DNA of 64,000 nt, taken from contig RHKY01000008.1 in assembly GCA_008363385.1 (NCBI GenBank), positions 78,390 to 142,389 of the forward strand, given 5' to 3'. This document shows positions 33,882 to 41,151 of the stretch, in pieces (the first letter of the stretch is position 1; the number at the start of each line of letters is the position of its first letter). The position numbers were made by a program, and so were the translations under genes. Source of the DNA: Acidobacteriota bacterium (GTDB taxonomy: Bacteria; Acidobacteriota; Thermoanaerobaculia; UBA5066). The notes under the pieces are model-generated. The model saw only the letters and a list, made by a program, of their open reading frames with translations, did not search any database and was not told the origin of the DNA.

Positions 33882-35345
33882 CTACCGCTCGAACGACTCC
33901 CGGCGCGCGGACTCCGAGAGGGGGACGAGGTACCTCTCCGGCTCGGAGGCGATCCGGCGGTGGGCCGCGGCGAGGGACGCCTCCCCCGCGTAGCTGACGG
34001 CCGACCGGAGGTGCCCCGAGAGGCGAGCGAGGATGTCGACGACGCTCCCGACGTACGGCAGGCGGACCGTCTGCCCCTCGGCGGGGGTGGCGAGCGCGTC
34101 GGCCAGCGCCTCGTCCGGGGCGTCCCCGGCGGCCCCCTCGGCGACGGCCTCGGGCGAGGTCATTCCGCGGTAGAGCTTCACCTTCTGCCGGGTGGCCGGG
34201 TCCTCCACGACGATGCCGGGGGACTCGTCCGTCCCCGAGAGGAAGGAGCCGAGCATGACGGTCGAGGCCCCGCAGGCGATCGCCAGGAAGACGTCCTTGT
34301 CGTTGCGGATCCCGCCGTCGGCCACGATCGGGACGCGCCCCTCCGTGGCGAGGAAGGCCTCGCGGATCGCCTGCAGCTGCGGGACGCCCGCGCCGGTCTC
34401 CAGGCGGGTCCGGCAGCCGCGGCCGGGGCCCACGCCCACCTTCACGGCGGCGGCCCCCCGCTCGGCCAGGAAGCGTGCCCCGTCGCCGGTGGCGACGTTC
34501 CCCACGACGAGCGGAACGTCCGGGAACTTCGCGCGGAAGGCCGCGAGAGCGCGGCCCACCACGTCCGAGTCGGCGTGGGCCACGTCCATCAAGAGGACGT
34601 CCGCCTCGGCCTCGACGAGCGCCTCGGCCCGGAGGAGGAAGTCCCCCGTGGCGCCGATGGCCGCCCCGACCCTCAGGCGCCCGCGCCGGTCCTTGACGGA
34701 GAACGGCTTCTTCTTGAACAGCCGGAGGTCGCGCATCGTCACGAGGCCTCGGATCCGGCCCCCCTCGTCGACGAGCGGCAGCTTCTCCACCCGGTGCTCC
34801 CACATCGTCCGCTCCGCCTCCTCCAGGCCGACGGCCGGCGGGCGGGTGACGAGCCGGGCGACGGGGGTCATCAGCTCCTCGACGAGCCGCTCGCCGTCCT
34901 CCGGGCCGAACGGGAGGTCGCGCTGGGACAGGAGGCCCGCGAGGAGCCCCGAGCCGGGGGACTCCTCGATCAGGATGCCGCTCGACCGGTGCCGCTCGAT
35001 CAGCCGGCGGACCTCCGCGATGGTGGCCTTCCGCGGAAGGACGAGGGGGCGCTCGATGACGTAGGAGTGCCGGGTCTTCACGTAACGGACACGCGAGGCC
35101 TGCACCTCGACCGGGCAGCTCCGGTGGAGGAAGCCGAACGCCCCCTCGAGCGCCAGCGTCTTGGCCATCTCCTCGCCGACGACCGTGTCCATGTTCGCCC
35201 CGACGACCGGCAGGCCCAGGTCCGACCCCGGGACGAGGGGCATCGAGAGGTCGACGGCGCGCCGGGTGGCGACGGGGCTGTGCCGCGGGCGGAAGAGGAA
35301 GTCGTCGAAGGTCCTCCCGACGAAGAGGGGCTCGATCTCGCGCAT
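33882..35345 (-). CDS. IMP dehydrogenase/GMP reductase family protein with CBS pair (GuaB1-like)
   Basis: 487 residues. The barrel is interrupted by a CBS pair (about 95-215). Catalytic loop GVGPGRGCRTRLETGAG keeps the nucleophile Cys and the Thr two residues later. ADGGIRNDKDVFLAIACGAS and YRGMTSPEA are family motifs. The flap after YRGMTS lacks the Arg-Tyr pair used by IMPDH as general base, and the segment AEGQTVRLPYVGSV then SAVSYAGEASL looks more like GMP reductase. So IMP or GMP as substrate is open; mycobacterial GuaB1 is a CBS-containing GMP reductase precedent. The ATG at 35345 is divergent from the CRTAC1 gene. Confidence 0.85.
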   Translation of the reverse strand: MREIEPLFVGRTFDDFLFRPRHSPVATRRAVDLSMPLVPGSDLGLPVVGANMDTVVGEEMAKTLALEGAFGFLHRSCPVEVQASRVRYVKTRHSYVIERPLVLPRKATIAEVRRLIERHRSSGILIEESPGSGLLAGLLSQRDLPFGPEDGERLVEELMTPVARLVTRPPAVGLEEAERTMWEHRVEKLPLVDEGGRIRGLVTMRDLRLFKKKPFSVKDRRGRLRVGAAIGATGDFLLRAEALVEAEADVLLMDVAHADSDVVGRALAAFRAKFPDVPLVVGNVATGDGARFLAERGAAAVKVGVGPGRGCRTRLETGAGVPQLQAIREAFLATEGRVPIVADGGIRNDKDVFLAIACGASTVMLGSFLSGTDESPGIVVEDPATRQKVKLYRGMTSPEAVAEGAAGDAPDEALADALATPAEGQTVRLPYVGSVVDILARLSGHLRSAVSYAGEASLAAAHRRIASEPERYLVPLSESARRESFER

Positions 35346-35352
35346 CGGGAGG

Positions 35353-35361
35353 ATTGTTCCA
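35353..35361 (-). promoter_or_regulatory. Extended, leaderless-type -10 (TGG AACAAT) for the IMPDH/GMPR gene
   Basis: AACAAT with TGG before it ends 7 nt from the ATG at 35345. It lies back to back with the equivalent element of the divergent gene. Confidence 0.4.
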
Positions 35362-35391
35362 CGCGCCGCCGCCCGGCGTGAGGCGGGGGCG

Positions 35392-35400
35392 TGGAAGAAT
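35392..35400 (+). promoter_or_regulatory. Extended, leaderless-type -10 (TGG AAGAAT) for the CRTAC1 gene
   Basis: TGG-AAGAAT ends 6 nt before the ATG at 35407; no Shine-Dalgarno sequence. Confidence 0.45.
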
Positions 35401-35406
35401 CCGCCG

Positions 35407-37164
35407 ATGCCCGCGCGCGTCCGCCCCGCCGTTCCCCTCCTGGCCGCTGCCCTCTTCGCCGTCTCCTGCGGCAAGGGGGCGAAGGCCCCGGTCTCGCCGA
35501 CGCCGGCCCCCGAGCCGACGCCGGTCCCCTCCACGATCCGGTTCGAGGACGTCACGAAGGCCTCCGGCGTGGCGTTCGTCCACGTCAACGGGGCGGCCGG
35601 GAAGAAGTGGATGCCCGAGACGATGGGCTCTGGCGTGGCCGCGTACGACGCCGACGGCGACGGCAGGCCCGACCTCCTCTTCGTCAACGGCACCTACTGG
35701 CCCGGCGACCCGCGCGGGGCCAAAGGCCAGCCGGCGCTCGCCTTCTACCGGAACGTGACCGAGCCGGGGGAGGGGCCCCGCTTCGTCGAGGCGACGCGCG
35801 AGGCCGGCCTCTCCGTCTCCCTCTTCGGGATGGGGGCCGCCGTCGGGGACGCGGACGGCGACGGGGCGCCGGACCTCTTCGTCACCGGCGTGAACGGGAA
35901 CCGGCTCCTCGTCAACGACGGCAAGGGGCGCTTCCGCGACGCCACGAAGGGGTCGGGCCTCGAGGCGACGGGCTGGGGGAGCTCGGCGGCCTTCGCGGAC
36001 CTGGACGGCGACGCCGTCCTCGACCTCTTCGTCGGGCGGTACGTCGACTGGACGCCGAAGACGGACCTCTTCTGCACGCTCGACGGGAGGACGAAGTCGT
36101 ACTGCACCCCGGAGCGCTACCCCGGCGTCAGCTCGCGCCTCTTCAAGGGGCTCGGGGGGGGACGGTTCCGGGACGTGACGAAGGAGTCCGGCGTCGAGAA
36201 CCCGAACGGAAAGGCCCTCGGCGTGGCGGTGCGCGACGTGAACGGGGACGGCCGGCCCGACGTGGCCGTGGCCAACGACACCTCCCCGAACAACCTCTTC
36301 CGGAACGTGAAGACCGTGGACGGCGTCCCCCTCTTCACCGACGTGGCCATCGAGAGCGGCGTGGCGGTCGGGGAGGACGGGAGGGCCCGGGGGGCGATGG
36401 GGCTGACGTTCGGCGACGCCCGGGGGGAGGGCGGGGTCTCGCTGGCGGTCGGGAACTTCTCGAACGAGATGTGGTCGTTCTGGAGCGCGGCACCGGACGG
36501 GGAGTTCTTCGCCGACGAGTCGATCACGAGCGGCCTGGGGCGGACGACGCTCCTGCCGCTCACCTTCGGCGTCCAGTTCGCGGACCTCGACCTGGACGGC
36601 CTCCTGGACCTCGTCGGCGTCAACGGGCACGTCGAGACGACGGTCCAGGAGGTCCAGCCGACGGTGACCTACCGCCAGCCGCAGCTCCTCTTCCGGGGGC
36701 TCGGGCAGGGGCGCTTCGCCGACGTCTCGGCCCAGGCGGGCGAGGCGTTCCTCCTCCCCGTCGTCGGGCGCGGGCTCGCCGTGGCGGACCTGGACGGCGA
36801 CGCGCGCCCCGACCTCGTCGTGACGGCGAACGGCGGGGAGGCGCGCGTCCTCCGGAACGTCACCCAGACGCCGAACCGCTCGGTGGCGCTCGACCTGCGC
36901 GCCGCCGGGGGCAACCGCCTCGCCGTGGGCGCGCGGGTGACGAGCCGCGTCGGCTCCCGGACGCGGACGGACGAGGTCTCCGGAGGGGACGGCTACCTCT
37001 CGGTCTCGGAGCGGACGGTGAGGGTGGGCCTCGGGACCGCCGCGAAGCTCGACGAGGCCACGGTCCGCTGGCCCGACGGGACGACGGAGAGCGCCCGCGA
37101 CCTCGCCCCGGGCCGGTACCTCTGGACGCAGGGTGCGGCGCCCGTCCCCCGGGGCGCGCCGTGA
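35407..37164 (+). CDS. CRTAC1-family FG-GAP/VCBS lipoprotein with ASPIC/UnbV domain
   Basis: 585 residues. Lipoprotein signal MPARVRPAVPLLAAALFAVS followed by Cys, a Pro/Thr linker, then FG-GAP/VCBS repeats with calcium-binding D-x-D-x-D-G loops: YDADGDGRPDLLFV, DADGDGAPDLFVTG, DLDGDAVLDLFVGR, DVNGDGRPDVAVAN, DLDLDGLLDLVGVN, DLDGDARPDLVVTA. The C-terminal ASPIC/UnbV domain holds GARVTSRVGSRTRTDEVSGG and VRWPDGTTESA. Such beta-propellers are exported adhesion or substrate-binding proteins with no defined reaction. Confidence 0.94.
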   Translation: MPARVRPAVPLLAAALFAVSCGKGAKAPVSPTPAPEPTPVPSTIRFEDVTKASGVAFVHVNGAAGKKWMPETMGSGVAAYDADGDGRPDLLFVNGTYWPGDPRGAKGQPALAFYRNVTEPGEGPRFVEATREAGLSVSLFGMGAAVGDADGDGAPDLFVTGVNGNRLLVNDGKGRFRDATKGSGLEATGWGSSAAFADLDGDAVLDLFVGRYVDWTPKTDLFCTLDGRTKSYCTPERYPGVSSRLFKGLGGGRFRDVTKESGVENPNGKALGVAVRDVNGDGRPDVAVANDTSPNNLFRNVKTVDGVPLFTDVAIESGVAVGEDGRARGAMGLTFGDARGEGGVSLAVGNFSNEMWSFWSAAPDGEFFADESITSGLGRTTLLPLTFGVQFADLDLDGLLDLVGVNGHVETTVQEVQPTVTYRQPQLLFRGLGQGRFADVSAQAGEAFLLPVVGRGLAVADLDGDARPDLVVTANGGEARVLRNVTQTPNRSVALDLRAAGGNRLAVGARVTSRVGSRTRTDEVSGGDGYLSVSERTVRVGLGTAAKLDEATVRWPDGTTESARDLAPGRYLWTQGAAPVPRGAP

Positions 37165-37697
37165 CGGACCCGGGGGACCCTCGGGCGGCGGGGGCGTTCT
37201 CGCTCCGGCGCGCCGGGGTGGCGGACGCCGAGGGGATCCACGCGGTCCACACCGCGTCGATCCGCTCCCTCTGTCGCGGCTTCTACACGGACGCGCAGAT
37301 CGAGACCTGGACGGGGGTCCTCGTGCCCGAGCGGTATCGCCTCGTCCTCGAGGACACGGGGCGGCAGGTCTGGGTCGCCCAGGGCCCGGAGGGCCTCGCG
37401 GGGTTCGGTCAGCTGAACCCGGTCTCGCGAGAGCTGGAGGCCCTCTACGTCCACCCCGACCACGCGGGCTCGGGTGTCGGCCGGGCGCTCCTGTGCCACC
37501 TGGAGGGGCTGGCGAAGGAGTCCGGAGCGGGGGCGCTCCGGCTGACCGCGACGCTGAACGCGGTCCCGTTCTACGAGCGGATGGGGTGGGTCGTCGCCGG
37601 GCGCGGGACCCACACGCACCCGAGCGGCCTCGCCCTGGCGTGCGCGTTCATGACGCGCGACCTCCGGGCGCGGGAGGTCACGGCGCCGGGAGCGTGA
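37161..37697 (+). CDS. GNAT-family N-acetyltransferase
   Basis: 178 residues. LRRAGVADAEGIHAVHTASI opens the GNAT fold; LEALYVHPDHAGSGVGRALL is the acetyl-CoA pyrophosphate loop (motif A), and ALRLTATLNAVPFYERMGWV is motif B. GTG start overlapping the CRTAC1 stop by 4 nt. The substrate is unknown. Its 3' end overlaps the convergent small membrane protein gene by 20 nt. Confidence 0.92.
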   Translation: MTDPGDPRAAGAFSLRRAGVADAEGIHAVHTASIRSLCRGFYTDAQIETWTGVLVPERYRLVLEDTGRQVWVAQGPEGLAGFGQLNPVSRELEALYVHPDHAGSGVGRALLCHLEGLAKESGAGALRLTATLNAVPFYERMGWVVAGRGTHTHPSGLALACAFMTRDLRAREVTAPGA

Positions 37698-38046
37698 AGG
37701 AGAGGAGCCGGAAGAGGCAGGCCGTCGGCGGCAACGCCAGGAGGACCGCCAGGACCAGGCCGCGCAGGAAGAGGTCGGTCCGCGTCGAGGTCCGCCGCGG
37801 GACGGCGAACGAGTTGAGGAGGACCGAGAAGGGCGCGGCGGGGAGGCCGCCGAAGAGGACCGTCCGGAGCGTGACGCCGGCGCGCTCCGGCCCGGGCGCC
37901 GAGACCGTCTCGCGGGAGAGGACGAGGACGGGCGTCACGGCCAGGAACGGCGCCACCACGGCCGGGAGGACGAGTCCGTAGAGGACCCAGCGCCGGAGCG
38001 CCCTGCGGGTCGCCACGAGGTCCGGATCCGGTCCGTTCCCGGGCAC
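37678..38046 (-). CDS. Small hypothetical membrane protein
   Basis: 122 residues from a GTG at 38046 with GTGAGGG just upstream; an ATG at 38100 would overlap the peptidase gene by 50 nt. Two or three hydrophobic segments (WVLYGLVLPAVVAPFLAVTP, TVLFGGLPAAPFSVLLNSFA, LFLRGLVLAVLLALPPTACL). No family recognised. It follows the S26-like peptidase gene at 4 nt and may be its membrane partner. Confidence 0.6.
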   Translation of the reverse strand: MPGNGPDPDLVATRRALRRWVLYGLVLPAVVAPFLAVTPVLVLSRETVSAPGPERAGVTLRTVLFGGLPAAPFSVLLNSFAVPRRTSTRTDLFLRGLVLAVLLALPPTACLFRLLSFTLPAP

Positions 38047-38050
38047 GCCC

Positions 38051-38686
38051 TCACCCGGTGGGAGGCGTGGCGTCGCTTCCCGGAGGCGCAGGCGGGACAC
38101 CGCGCACGGCCTCCTCGGCCCCCGGCGCGGGAGGCGGCGTCAGCCTGAGGGCCGTCGCCATCCGCCGTGCCGTGGCCCAGGCGCGGCATCGCGCCAGGCG
38201 CATCGCGTACCGCCTCTTCACGTCGGCCGGAAGGTGCGCCAGGTCGGGGAACGGGAGGTCGCTCGGCTCCAGGATCGCCACGGCCTTGCCGATGACGGCG
38301 CGGAGCGGGGCCAGGCCCGTCCCTCCCGGAGCGTCCCCCGCGTGGAAGACGAGGCCCGTCTCGCCGTCGCCCACGACGTGGACGACCCGGTGGAGCGTCC
38401 TCCTCCCCGCCGCCTCCAGGACGACGACGTCGCCCGGGACCGGCGGCTCGGCCAGCGGGACGACCCGGACGCGCGAGCCGGGCGGGATCGTCGGCCGCAT
38501 GCTGGAGCCGGCCACGACGAAGACCGGCGGGACCGGCTGGGCGAGGATCCGGGCGACCGCCTCCGCCTTCCGCCCGAGGGGAGCGGCCGTGTCCGGCGGC
38601 CCGGGCGGCGGCGCCGCCGCGGCCGCTTCGGCGGGCCGCTCGGGCGCGCGGCCGTTGGGCTCTTCCGGGTCCTTCGGGGGCTCCAC
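38051..38686 (-). CDS. S24/S26-family (signal peptidase I-like) protein
   Basis: 211 residues from a GTG at 38686. A Pro/Ala-rich start is followed by the peptidase core: VFVVAGSSMRPTIPPGSRVR with Ser62, PPVPGDVVVLEAAGRRTLHR with His99, and VIGKAVAI. A His rather than Lys in the second box suggests the Ser/His dyad of S26B-type enzymes. No transmembrane anchor is visible, unlike true signal peptidases. The target is unknown. Confidence 0.75.
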   Translation of the reverse strand: MEPPKDPEEPNGRAPERPAEAAAAAPPPGPPDTAAPLGRKAEAVARILAQPVPPVFVVAGSSMRPTIPPGSRVRVVPLAEPPVPGDVVVLEAAGRRTLHRVVHVVGDGETGLVFHAGDAPGGTGLAPLRAVIGKAVAILEPSDLPFPDLAHLPADVKRRYAMRLARCRAWATARRMATALRLTPPPAPGAEEAVRGVPPAPPGSDATPPTG

Positions 38687-38692
38687 CCCGGC

Positions 38693-38698
38693 AGTATA
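38693..38698 (-). promoter_or_regulatory. Leaderless-type -10 box (TATACT) for the S26-like gene
   Basis: TATACT on the minus strand ends 6 nt before the GTG at 38686, a close match to consensus. The reverse strand reads AGTATA, so the site could also serve the divergent amidase weakly. Confidence 0.55.
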
Positions 38699-38768
38699 GG
38701 TGCCGCCCTTCCCGGAATCCCGCCGGCGGCTCACACTCCGCCAGCGCCGTGGTGGAGGGAGGTTCCGG

Positions 38769-40589
38769 ATGGACGAGGAGCGCCCGGTGACCCGGAGGAC
38801 CGGCGAGGGGGCAGAGGGGGCCGTGACGGGCCGGAGGCGGTTCCTCTCGACCCTCGCCCTGGCGGGAGCGGGCTCGGCCGTCTTCGCCCGCGCGCTCGTG
38901 GCCGCGGCCGCGGGACGAAAGGTGACGGCCGAGATGGTCCGGGAGGCCGAGTGGGTGGCGGGGGTCTCCTTCACGGACGAGGAGCGCGCGCTGATGCTCG
39001 AGGACCTGGCCGAGCGGGAGGCGGACCTGGCGCTCCTGCGTGCCGTCGCGATCGACAACTCCGTCCCGCCGGCCCTCTGGTTCCGCCCCCTCGAGCTCGG
39101 GCCTCCGGTCCCCTCGCCCGCGCCGCCCCGGCCCGCGGACGTCCCGGCGGAGCCTCCGGCGGCCCGTCCCGCGTCGGCCGAGGACCTCGCCTACGCCCCC
39201 CTCGCGACCCTGGCCGCGCTCCTCTCGGGCCGGAAGCTCTCGGCCGTCGAGCTTCTGGAGGCCTCTCTGGCGCGGATCGAGTCGCTCGACCCGCGCCTCC
39301 TGTCGGTCGTCACGCTCCTGCCGGAGCGGGCCCGCGCGGCCGCCCGGCGGGCCGACGCCGAGCTCTCTCGCGGGGGCCGTCGCGGGGCGCTCCACGGGAT
39401 CCCGTGGGGCGCCAAGGACCTCCTCGCGGTCCCGGGGGCGCCCACCACCTGGGGCTCGCCGCTCTTCCGGACGCGCGCCAGGCCGGAGACGGCGACGGTC
39501 GTCCGGCGCCTCGACGAGGCGGGCGCGGTCCTCGTCGCGAAGACCTCGGTCGGGGAGCTGGCGTGGGGGGACGTCTGGTTCGGCGGGACGACCAAGAACC
39601 CGTGGAAGCCCTCGCAGGGATCGAGCGGCTCCTCGGCAGGCTCCGCCGCCGGAGTGGCGGCCGGCTTCTTCCCGTTCGCGATCGGGACCGAGACGTGGGG
39701 GAGCGTGATCTCGCCCGCCACCCGCTGCGGCGTGACGGGGCTTCGCCCCACCTTCGGCCGGGTCAGCCGGCACGGGGTGATGGCCCTCTCCTGGAGCCTG
39801 GACAAGGTCGGCGTCCTGGCCCGGACGGCCGCCGACTGCGCCGTCGTCCTCTCGGCGATCCACGGGGCCGACCTCCTCGACCCCTCCTCGGTCTCGCGCG
39901 CCTTCGAGTGGCCCGCCCAGAGGCGGCTCTCCGACCTGACGGTCGGCTACGTTGCGGAGCTGTTCGAGGACCCGAGAGAGAAGCCAGGAGAGAAGCCGGG
40001 AGAGAAGGCGCCCACGGCCGAGGAGAGGGCCCGGCGCGCCGAGCAGCTCGCCTTCGACCGGCGGACGCTCGAGACGCTCCGGAGCCTCGGCGTCGAGCTC
40101 GTCCCGGTCGAGATGCCGCGGCGGACGCCGGTCGGCCCCCTGTCGCTCGTCCTGACCGCCGAGGCTTCGGCCGCGTTCGACGACCTCGTCCGCGACGGGC
40201 GCGTCCGGGAGATGGTCCGGCAGGTCCGGGACGCCTGGCCGAACGTCTTCCGGCAGGGCGAGCTGGTGAGCGCGGTCGACTACCTGCGCGCCAGCCGCGC
40301 GCGGACGCTGCTGATGCGAGAGATGGAGGAGAAGCTCCGGGGCGTCGACGCCTTCGTGGCGCCGACCTTCGGCGGCGACGTCCTCCTCCTGACGAACCTG
40401 ACCGGGCACCCCGCGGTCGTCGTCCCCAACGGCTTTCGCGCCGCGGACGGGACGCCGACCTCGATCACGTTCACCGGCCGGCTCTTCGGCGAGGCGGACC
40501 TCCTGCTCCTGGCCTCCGCCTACCAGGAGGCGACGGACTTCCACCGGAAGCGCCCGCCGCTCCGGCCCGAGGGGGGCCCGAAGGGCTGA
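38769..40589 (+). CDS. Tat-exported amidase (amidase signature family)
   Basis: 606 residues from the ATG at 38769, which has GAGGGAGG upstream. A twin-arginine signal (GRRRFLSTLALAGAGSAVFA) is followed by a spacer of about 100 residues and the amidase-signature domain. Catalytic Lys lies in HGIPWGAKDLLAVPG; the Ser-rich loop is GSSGSSAGSAAGVAAGFFPF; the nucleophile Ser is in ETWGSVISPATRCGVTGLRPT. Substrate unknown (amide, urea-like or aminoacyl). A charged repeat REKPGEKPGEKA interrupts the domain near residue 405. Confidence 0.92.
   Translation: MDEERPVTRRTGEGAEGAVTGRRRFLSTLALAGAGSAVFARALVAAAAGRKVTAEMVREAEWVAGVSFTDEERALMLEDLAEREADLALLRAVAIDNSVPPALWFRPLELGPPVPSPAPPRPADVPAEPPAARPASAEDLAYAPLATLAALLSGRKLSAVELLEASLARIESLDPRLLSVVTLLPERARAAARRADAELSRGGRRGALHGIPWGAKDLLAVPGAPTTWGSPLFRTRARPETATVVRRLDEAGAVLVAKTSVGELAWGDVWFGGTTKNPWKPSQGSSGSSAGSAAGVAAGFFPFAIGTETWGSVISPATRCGVTGLRPTFGRVSRHGVMALSWSLDKVGVLARTAADCAVVLSAIHGADLLDPSSVSRAFEWPAQRRLSDLTVGYVAELFEDPREKPGEKPGEKAPTAEERARRAEQLAFDRRTLETLRSLGVELVPVEMPRRTPVGPLSLVLTAEASAAFDDLVRDGRVREMVRQVRDAWPNVFRQGELVSAVDYLRASRARTLLMREMEEKLRGVDAFVAPTFGGDVLLLTNLTGHPAVVVPNGFRAADGTPTSITFTGRLFGEADLLLLASAYQEATDFHRKRPPLRPEGGPKG
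39974..40009 (+). repeat. Three 12-bp tandem repeats inside the amidase gene
   Basis: GAGAGAAGCCAG-like units repeat three times and encode GEKP-type tetrapeptides. They add a short charged loop that is likely of variable length among relatives. Confidence 0.6.
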
Positions 40590-41151
40590 CGGGAAGGGCC
40601 GAGACGAGCGCCGCGACCTCGGCGCCCGTCAGCTCGCGGGCCTCTCCGGGCCCGAGCCCCTCGAGCGCGACGGGCCCGACCGCGACGCGCACGAGGCGGC
40701 GGACCCGGTGGCCGGCGGCGTGGAAGAGGCGCCGGATCTCCCGGTTCACGCCCTCGTGGAGGACGACCCGGAAGCGCGTCCCGCCGCGCGGCGCCTTGCC
40801 GGCCCGGGTCACCTCGACGGGCTCGAGGCGGCGGCCCTCGACGACGCTCCCGCCGCGCCGCATCGGCAGGAGGTCCGCCTCGTCCGGGTTCCCCTCCACC
40901 GTCACGAGGTACGACTTGGCGAGGCCCCCCGGGTCCATCAGCCGCTGCGCCCAGCGGGCGTCGTCGCAGAAGAGGAGCAGCCCCTCCGACTCCTTGTCCA
41001 GCCGCCCGACCGGGAAGAGACCCCGCGCTCCCTCCGGCAGGAGGTCCGTCACGGGGACCGCGCCCCGTTCGGCGACCGTCGAGCAGAGGACGCCCCGCGG
41101 CTTGTGGAGCGCCAGGACGCGCGGGCGCGGGCAGCCGCCCGCGGCCGTCAC
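40471..41151 (-). CDS. RNA pseudouridine synthase, RsuA/RluB-E type
   Basis: 226 residues. HKPRGVLCST (motif I), GRLDKESEGLLLFCDDARWAQ with the catalytic Asp, LAKSYLVTVEG, and VLHEGVNREIRRLFHAAGHRVRRLVRVAVG are the standard RsuA-family motifs. No S4 domain precedes it. The GTG start overlaps the stop of the upstream unknown gene by 4 nt. The last 40 residues are low-complexity Gly/Pro/Arg and run 119 nt into the convergent amidase gene. The modified RNA site is unknown. Confidence 0.9.
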   Translation of the reverse strand: MTAAGGCPRPRVLALHKPRGVLCSTVAERGAVPVTDLLPEGARGLFPVGRLDKESEGLLLFCDDARWAQRLMDPGGLAKSYLVTVEGNPDEADLLPMRRGGSVVEGRRLEPVEVTRAGKAPRGGTRFRVVLHEGVNREIRRLFHAAGHRVRRLVRVAVGPVALEGLGPGEARELTGAEVAALVSALPVSPSGPPRAGAAGASGGSPSPPGRRRPGAGGPPRRRAGR

